From CAYURR01 sp964446745 (GTDB lineage: Bacteria > Bacillota > Clostridia > Lachnospirales > WQUN01), in assembly GCA_964446745.1 (NCBI GenBank), contig CAYURR010000103.1, positions 1 to 10,799 of the forward strand: a stretch of DNA of 10,799 nucleotides, written 5' to 3'. Shown piece by piece: positions 6,749 to 10,799 of the stretch. Numbering within the stretch: the stretch's first letter is position 1; every line of letters starts with the position of its first letter. The translations under genes and the position numbers were made by a program. The notes beneath the pieces were generated by a model. The model searched no databases and was not told the DNA's origin. It worked only from the letters and a program-made list of their open reading frames with translations.

Positions 6749-8260
6749 GTGGACGAAGCAACAAAGAAACGGTTACACGAGCGGAATCAACGGATCATAG
6801 ATATGGTCATCGAGCGAGCGAAGAGGGATTTTCCGGAGGATATAGCTATCATTGGAGTAACGGGCTCGTTTGCGCGGGAGGATTATCATGAAAAGAGCGA
6901 CTTGGATCTGATCATCATCAACAACACCTCGCGCGCGTGGGAGATAGCGCATTGTTTTATACTCGACGATGTAGGGTTCGATATCTACTGTACGCCATGG
7001 GAAACACGCATCGAGGATGAGGCAAATGTAGCAAATCCGCATGTATCGAATCTGACGGATTTGAAGATACTCTACTGTGCAAAGCCGGAGTATTTAGAAC
7101 GTCTTGAAGCACTCAAGCAGCGCGCATTGGACACGCTCGCAAAGCCCATAGGCCCGGAGTGCCTCGAGCGTGCGAAGAAATACATCAACGAAGCTAAGCA
7201 GTCCTACGCAGACACCTTATTAAACGAAGATATCGGAGCGGTTAGATACGCTGCGGGTGTTGTTGCCTATAATCTAATAAACACAATCTTTAGCATGAAC
7301 AACAAATGTATACAGCGCGGTATCATGCATTACCCTGAGGAATTGACCCGCTGCGAGCATCAGCCAGAGGGTTTTATGGACAAATACATGGCGATAATAA
7401 ACGCAAAGACTTTGGACGAGCTGCGGGCCACAGCTAAATGCATACTTGGGGTTACGATAGAGCTGTATGAGAAAATGATGGATCAATATGTGCCTAAACC
7501 TACCCCTACATATGAGAACCTGACCGGGTCATATGAGGAGTTCTGGAGCAATTGCCGGAACAAGGTGCTCAATAGTACAAAATTGGGCGATAAGCAGTAT
7601 GCGTTCCAGGCAGCGCTCGGTGCGCAAAACTATCTCGATGTAATACATGGGGCGCTTGGTACGAAGCGGTTCAACCTGCTAAAGGACTTTGACGCGGATG
7701 ATCTCGGAAGGTTTAAGGCTGCATTTCTGGATGCGATGGATGAGTACTTGGAGGAATATAAACGTTTTGACAAGCCAGTAACGGTATACAATAACGTGGA
7801 TGAACTATATGCATATTTTATGAAGGATAATAAGGAAGATAAGGAAATCAAGACAGAGATTCCCCAGGAGGCTTCGGATAAGGGCTTTGACGAGCTGTAT
7901 ACACGTGCGAAGGCCGTACTCAATCCGTGGAAGCTGTCCGAATCCGCATCATCGGGAGGAGTAGGGGCTGCGTTGCTGACGGCAGGAGGGAACATCTATG
8001 TGGGTGTGTGCATAGATACCTCGTCATCAATGGGCTTTTGTGCGGAGCATGCTGCAGCCGGTGCAATGATCACAGCCGGTGAGCACATCGTCACAAAAAT
8101 GGTAGCGGTGGACTGGGACGGCAAGGTATTGCCGCCGTGCGGACGCTGCAGGGAATTCATCAGCCAGCTCGCCGATGAGAACACCAATGCAGAGGTATTG
8201 GTCAAGGAGGACACAGTGGTCAAGCTCAAGGAATTGCTGCCGTTTAACTGGCAGGAGTGA
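6749..8260 (+). CDS. Nucleotidyltransferase fused to a blasticidin-S-deaminase-like cytidine deaminase domain
   Basis: This is a two-enzyme fusion of 503 residues. Residues about 15-110 form a Pol-beta-type nucleotidyltransferase core: GS at 39-40, then DLD at 51-53 (GS-x10-DxD), with a third Asp candidate in FDIY (D78). Residues about 111-345 are helical, as in the C-terminal bodies of antibiotic nucleotidyltransferases, but much longer. A charged linker (about 357-375, rich in Lys/Glu/Asp) leads to a complete zinc deaminase domain (about 376-503): CAE (431-433, zinc Cys and proton-shuttle Glu) and PPCGRC (462-467, zinc C464 and C467). The Asn-Glu pair that holds ribose in ordinary cytidine deaminase is not found, and the tail KELLPFNW resembles that of blasticidin S deaminase. 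It may therefore modify a drug or an unusual nucleoside; this is inference. The start is GTG. It is followed 31 bp later by a Uma2 ORF on the same strand. Confidence 0.85.
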   Translation: MDEATKKRLHERNQRIIDMVIERAKRDFPEDIAIIGVTGSFAREDYHEKSDLDLIIINNTSRAWEIAHCFILDDVGFDIYCTPWETRIEDEANVANPHVSNLTDLKILYCAKPEYLERLEALKQRALDTLAKPIGPECLERAKKYINEAKQSYADTLLNEDIGAVRYAAGVVAYNLINTIFSMNNKCIQRGIMHYPEELTRCEHQPEGFMDKYMAIINAKTLDELRATAKCILGVTIELYEKMMDQYVPKPTPTYENLTGSYEEFWSNCRNKVLNSTKLGDKQYAFQAALGAQNYLDVIHGALGTKRFNLLKDFDADDLGRFKAAFLDAMDEYLEEYKRFDKPVTVYNNVDELYAYFMKDNKEDKEIKTEIPQEASDKGFDELYTRAKAVLNPWKLSESASSGGVGAALLTAGGNIYVGVCIDTSSSMGFCAEHAAAGAMITAGEHIVTKMVAVDWDGKVLPPCGRCREFISQLADENTNAEVLVKEDTVVKLKELLPFNWQE

Positions 8261-8291
8261 GATAGGTTGTAGTGAAAGGGGTTGAAACGGA

Positions 8292-8660
8292 ATGCAACTT
8301 CGAGAGGGGCAACGTTATACCTATGCGGACTACGTATCATGGGATGATGATGATACCGTTGTCCAGACCGACATCGTTGTTATATGCGACAAAACTAAGA
8401 TAGACAGAAGGGGATGTAACGGTGCTCCCGATATGGTTGTGGAGGTCTTGTCTAAATCCTCAGCGCGTCGTGATCGCATACTGAAGTTGCAAAAATATCA
8501 AAGCGCCGGGGTAAGGGAGTATTGGCTGATTGATCCCGAGTCGAACACCCTGCACATGTATAGCGACGAGGATACTGTGCCTGTACATGTATTGGATGGC
8601 TGCAGTATTGATATGAAGGAAGTATTTGACGTAGAGCCGCAAAATAATGCCACGGATTAA
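8292..8660 (+). pseudogene. Uma2 (DUF820) family endonuclease with in-frame internal deletion
   Basis: The 122-residue ORF carries the two ends of a Uma2 domain without its middle. Residues 9-19 (YTYADYVSWDD) match the Uma2 N-terminus. Residue 20 on (DDTVVQTDIVVICD) matches the part normally about 90-110 residues in, followed by GAPDMVVEVLS, RRDRILKLQKY and GVREYWLIDP. About 70-80 residues are missing, including the segment with the conserved WELIDGE Glu; typical members have about 190 residues. The PD-(D/E)xK candidates Asp (TDIVV) and Glu (EVLS) remain. The join lies at GAT repeated four times (8343-8354), which suggests slippage or recombination between Asp-rich codons. The frame is open, so a short protein may still be made, but nuclease activity is doubtful. 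The ATG has only a loose ribosome site (AAAGGGG, about 12 nt upstream). The stop codon lies in the first unit of the tandem repeat that follows. Confidence 0.75.
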
Positions 8661-8714
8661 CACGAACTAAATCGGATTAACACGAACTAAATCGGATTAA
8701 CACGGATAATGCCA
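8644..8714. repeat. 9-bp direct repeat ATAATGCCA flanking the tandem repeat
   Basis: ATAATGCCA occurs at 8644-8652 and again at 8706-8714, enclosing exactly the 53 bp of tandem repeat. It could be a target duplication from insertion of a small repeat element, or a trace of the local duplication that built the array. The left copy is still within the Uma2 ORF. Confidence 0.55.
8653..8704. repeat. 20-bp tandem repeat, 2.6 copies
   Basis: CGGATTAACACGAACTAAAT occurs twice without change (8653-8672, 8673-8692), followed by the first 12 bases again (8693-8704). The first unit supplies the TAA stop of the Uma2 ORF. The last, partial unit forms most of the left arm of the terminator hairpin. Not a CRISPR: the units abut with no spacers. 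Confidence 0.9.
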
Positions 8715-8750
8715 TATAAAGGTTTTATCCGTGTTAATCTTTTTTATTTT
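8695..8750 (+). terminator. Rho-independent terminator between converging units
   Basis: Perfect 15-bp arms (8695-8709 GATTAACACGGATAA and 8725-8739) enclose 15 nt that can pair further (GCC with GGT after one mismatch). A T-rich tract follows at 8740-8750 (TTTTTTATTTT). It ends the deaminase/Uma2 transcript. In the other direction it lies just after the stop of the PIN/NYN gene at 8749 but has a weaker U tract, so it may act both ways. Confidence 0.85.
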
Positions 8751-9663
8751 AGCTGCCCTTCTTCTCGGACAACAAGGGCTTGATCGCCTTATAGATAGCA
8801 CCGGTCTTTTCGGAGCCGAACTTCTTTGTGAGCGCGTTATTGATGCCCTGCTTGGTCTTGTATTTCTCGATGCATTCCTTTACAGCCGGAATATCCGACT
8901 GGAAATTTGAGAGCAGTTGATCTAGGCGCTCGGTCATGTTGTCCTTATCGTTTTCCTTTCGAACGGGGGACTTTCCTTTTTTCGAAGACTTTTTATTCTG
9001 GGGCTTCTTAGGCTCGAGCTTCGGCACTTCAGAAACCTCAGGCTTCTCCTTGGGTGTGGATGCTGCATCTGTGGGGACTTGCTCCGGGGAGGAAGGGGAA
9101 TCGGGAGCACTCGTTTCCTGTGTATCATTCTCCGGTGCAATGGCCTCGGTCACATTAACCACCGTCGTATTTTCCTCGGATGCGGATGCCTCGATCTGAA
9201 CCTCGGGTATCTGGGGTTCGGCCTCGGGCATCGGAATCTCGGCTGCCGGAGCGACTTCCTCCCTCGTCTTGATAGGCTCTACCTTCATAGGCTCGTCCTT
9301 CAACGGCTTTGCGGCGAGGTTTCGCGCGCGTGCTATGCTGACATTCTCCTTTTTCCAGAAGTTGATCAGCGCATTGAAGCCCGAGTCGCAACTCACGATT
9401 ACATAGCCGCATTCCTTGTTCTTTGCGACGAGGTAGCCTAAGTATGTCGCGAGTTGGAAGTCCAACGAGTTCTTAGACCCATTCTGGGCCTCCATATATT
9501 CTATCTGTTTCTTTGAAGCGATGATGCGGTTGTGCAACGAAAACGGAAGCTTGTTACAGCGTTCGGAATAGAACACCACGACGATATCGTCATCTTCGAG
9601 CTGTTCAAGCCCCATAAAGCTGTCGGCATTTACGTTTTCGTAGTCGACAAGATAAATTGTCAT
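8749..9663 (-). CDS. PIN/NYN-domain putative RNase with Pro/Glu-rich linker
   Basis: This 304-residue protein has an N-terminal PIN-like NYN domain (1-116) with the three spaced acidic residues of metal-dependent RNases: D7 in YLVDYENV, D68 in NSLDFQLATYLGYL and D93 in SCDSGF. Residues about 118-242 are a low-complexity, probably unfolded linker: Pro/Glu/Ala/Ser/Thr first, then Lys-rich (KKPQNKKSSKKGK, 219-231). Residues about 243-304 form a short helical C-terminal unit (TERLDQLLSNF to KPLLSEKKGS) without a family I recognise. The start is ATG at 9663, 6 nt after GGAG. An upstream in-frame TTG at 9675 overlaps that GGAG and is unlikely. It follows the uracil permease gene by 21 bp and is probably co-transcribed. 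The likely role is RNA cleavage or processing; the RNA target is unknown. The basic linker end may help RNA binding. Confidence 0.82.
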   Translation of the reverse strand: MTIYLVDYENVNADSFMGLEQLEDDDIVVVFYSERCNKLPFSLHNRIIASKKQIEYMEAQNGSKNSLDFQLATYLGYLVAKNKECGYVIVSCDSGFNALINFWKKENVSIARARNLAAKPLKDEPMKVEPIKTREEVAPAAEIPMPEAEPQIPEVQIEASASEENTTVVNVTEAIAPENDTQETSAPDSPSSPEQVPTDAASTPKEKPEVSEVPKLEPKKPQNKKSSKKGKSPVRKENDKDNMTERLDQLLSNFQSDIPAVKECIEKYKTKQGINNALTKKFGSEKTGAIYKAIKPLLSEKKGS

Positions 9664-9669
9664 ATATAT

Positions 9670-9673
9670 CTCC
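9670..9673 (-). promoter_or_regulatory. Ribosome binding site deciding the PIN/NYN start
   Basis: GGAG stands 6 nt before the ATG at 9663 in the 21-bp gap after the permease gene. The possible TTG start at 9675 shares its G with this site and has no site of its own. Confidence 0.65.
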
Positions 9674-9684
9674 AATCAAGTATT

Positions 9685-10799
9685 TCAATCATTTGTTACC
9701 TTTGCTCTTTCGAGCACATAGAAAATCAGGCTCAGTACGATACCTACAACCGTAGCGAGCGCCATGCCCTTTAGCTGAACGCTGCCGATATTGACCGATA
9801 CACCCGACAGACCCGTGATCAAGACCACTGAGGTCAGCATCAGGTTTCGTGAATTGCCGTAGTCGACCTGTGATTCGACCAGCAATCTTACGCCCGAGGC
9901 CGCGATCATACCGTACAGGATGAAGCTGATACCACCCATTACAGCACCCGGGATCGTCTGTATCGCACCTGAGATCACACCGATGAATGAGAACGCTATC
10001 GAGATTATAGCCGCAAGCCCGATAACCCATACACTGTACACCTTTGTAATAGCCATAACGCCGATGTTTTCACCATATGTAGTCGTAGGCACGGCACCGA
10101 GCATGCCCGAGATCGCAGTAGAGATACCGTCGCCGAGCATCGAACGATGCAGGCCGGGATCCTTTATCAGGTCGCGATCGACGACCTTTGAGGTCACGAG
10201 CTGATGGCCGATATGCTCCGAGAGCACGACCAATGTCGCAGGCAGGATAATCAATATCGCATTGATATCGAACTTGGGCAGCTGGAAGTTTGGCATAGCG
10301 AACAGCGAAGCGCTTTGCATAACGGTGAAGTCGACCTTGCCGCATATCAAAGCGGTGATGTAACCGGCGATGATGGCGATCAAGATCGGGATGACCGCGA
10401 AGAATTTGCGGAACAGTACGGAGCCGAACACGGCCACGCCGAGCGTCACGATGAATATAACGACGTTGAGCGGGTCGACCGATGCGCCCTCGGCAGGGAT
10501 CAATCCGCCTGATGATGCGGCAACTCCTGCGAGTTCAAGTCCGATCAGTGCGATGACGGGGCCCATGGCAGCCGGAGGCAGCACGAGCTTGATCCAGTCG
10601 GAACCGAATTTCCAGATGATAATAGCGAATATGCAGAAAAGAAGACCCGAAGCGATGAAGCCACCCAACGCGTACGGATAACCGAGTGCGGGGTTGCCGA
10701 TGATGAGGAGAGCGGGGCCGATATACGAAAAGCTGGAGCCTAAAAATGCGGGGGCTTTACCCTTTGTAATCAGGATAAACAATAGCGTGCCGATACCGT
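9685..10799 (-). CDS. uraA: Uracil permease, NCS2 family, 5' end outside window
   Basis: This is an integral membrane nucleobase transporter that brings in uracil with protons. The visible 371 residues continue open to the right edge (they begin GIGTLLF); about 50-60 N-terminal residues should be missing compared with the roughly 430 of UraA. Many hydrophobic segments are present, such as PALLIIGNPALGYPYALGGFIA, VIPILIAIIAGYITALI and AVMGGISFILYGMIAASGV. The NCS2 signature region is clear: LSEHIGHQLVTSK, with the Glu and His of the substrate site, then DPGLHRSMLGDGIST and TTTYGENIGVMAITKVYS, with the second key Glu. In Bacillota such genes often lie in or near pyrimidine operons under PyrR control; the 5' end is not visible, so that cannot be checked. 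The gene is followed by the PIN/NYN gene after 21 bp. A xanthine/other NCS2 substrate is less likely given the close match to the uracil branch. Confidence 0.92.
   Translation of the reverse strand, partial: GIGTLLFILITKGKAPAFLGSSFSYIGPALLIIGNPALGYPYALGGFIASGLLFCIFAIIIWKFGSDWIKLVLPPAAMGPVIALIGLELAGVAASSGGLIPAEGASVDPLNVVIFIVTLGVAVFGSVLFRKFFAVIPILIAIIAGYITALICGKVDFTVMQSASLFAMPNFQLPKFDINAILIILPATLVVLSEHIGHQLVTSKVVDRDLIKDPGLHRSMLGDGISTAISGMLGAVPTTTYGENIGVMAITKVYSVWVIGLAAIISIAFSFIGVISGAIQTIPGAVMGGISFILYGMIAASGVRLLVESQVDYGNSRNLMLTSVVLITGLSGVSVNIGSVQLKGMALATVVGIVLSLIFYVLERAKVTND

Noticed and set aside
6749..7200. Reading the nucleotidyltransferase part as the antitoxin of a HEPN/MNT pair
   Set aside because: No HEPN gene is adjacent, and the domain is fused to a long helical body and a deaminase, unlike the small stand-alone MNT proteins.
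7630..8340. Minus-strand ORFs opposite the deaminase domain
   Set aside because: Ser-rich shadows of a clearly coding frame with conserved zinc motifs.
8653..8704. Repeat array as a CRISPR
   Set aside because: The 20-bp units abut directly with no spacers, only 2.6 copies exist, and no cas gene is present.
8936..9441. Plus-strand ORFs opposite the PIN/NYN gene
   Set aside because: They mirror the Pro/Glu-rich linker, are low complexity, and resemble no known protein.
9664..9675. TTG start at 9675 for the PIN/NYN protein
   Set aside because: The TTG shares bases with the GGAG that serves ATG 9663, and family members begin right before the YLVDYENV strand.
10204..10512. Plus-strand ORF of 102 codons rich in Asp/Glu/Gln/Arg
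   Set aside because: It is the antisense of the permease gene; the biased composition reflects hydrophobic codons read backwards, and there is no ribosome site or family match.

Overview
The window reads as a chromosomal segment of a Gram-positive anaerobe of the Clostridia type (Bacillota). The basis is the AGGAGG-like ribosome sites, the TTGACA/TATAAT-like promoters, the mixed ATG/GTG starts, and the character of the proteins: a clostridial-type RadC, a DUF402 protein, an AbrB/RelE pair and a PIN/NYN protein. This is inference; nothing here fixes a genus. Base composition is near 50-58% GC in sampled gene lines, except for a clearly AT-rich toxin-antitoxin insert (38% GC over 2701-3300 by hand count).

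Layout. On the minus strand, reading right to left, a uracil/xanthine permease (partial, runs off the right edge) is followed closely by a PIN/NYN-type putative RNase with a long Pro/Glu-rich linker. This pair converges on a perfect 15-bp hairpin terminator at 8695-8739 with a plus-strand unit from the other side. That unit (6749-8660) encodes a fusion of an N-terminal nucleotidyltransferase with a C-terminal blasticidin-S-deaminase-like cytidine deaminase domain, followed by a Uma2 (DUF820) ORF that has lost the middle of its domain. Between Uma2 and the terminator lies a 20-bp tandem repeat flanked by a 9-bp direct repeat.

A 169-bp divergent intergenic region (6580-6748) holds a good promoter for each side and a CAATTGC/GCAATTG inverted repeat between them. 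The leftward promoter drives a 1086-residue cytoplasmic GH94-like disaccharide/oligosaccharide phosphorylase. Its stop codon overlaps the start of an AbrB-type antitoxin (ATGA), which is followed 2 bp later by a RelE/ParE toxin. After a short gap with its own likely promoter comes a tight three-gene string: a two-domain PPK2 polyphosphate kinase (Pap type), a DUF402 putative nucleoside di/triphosphatase and a RadC-like JAMM protein (runs off the left edge), with overlaps of 26 and 8 bp.

Together the genes have a loose nucleotide/phosphate theme (uracil uptake, deaminase, nucleotidyltransferase, polyphosphate-dependent nucleotide phosphorylation, nucleotide hydrolysis, phosphorolysis). The strongest leads are the nucleotidyltransferase-deaminase fusion, the phosphorylase-coupled toxin-antitoxin insert, and the deletion and repeat structure around the Uma2 relic.
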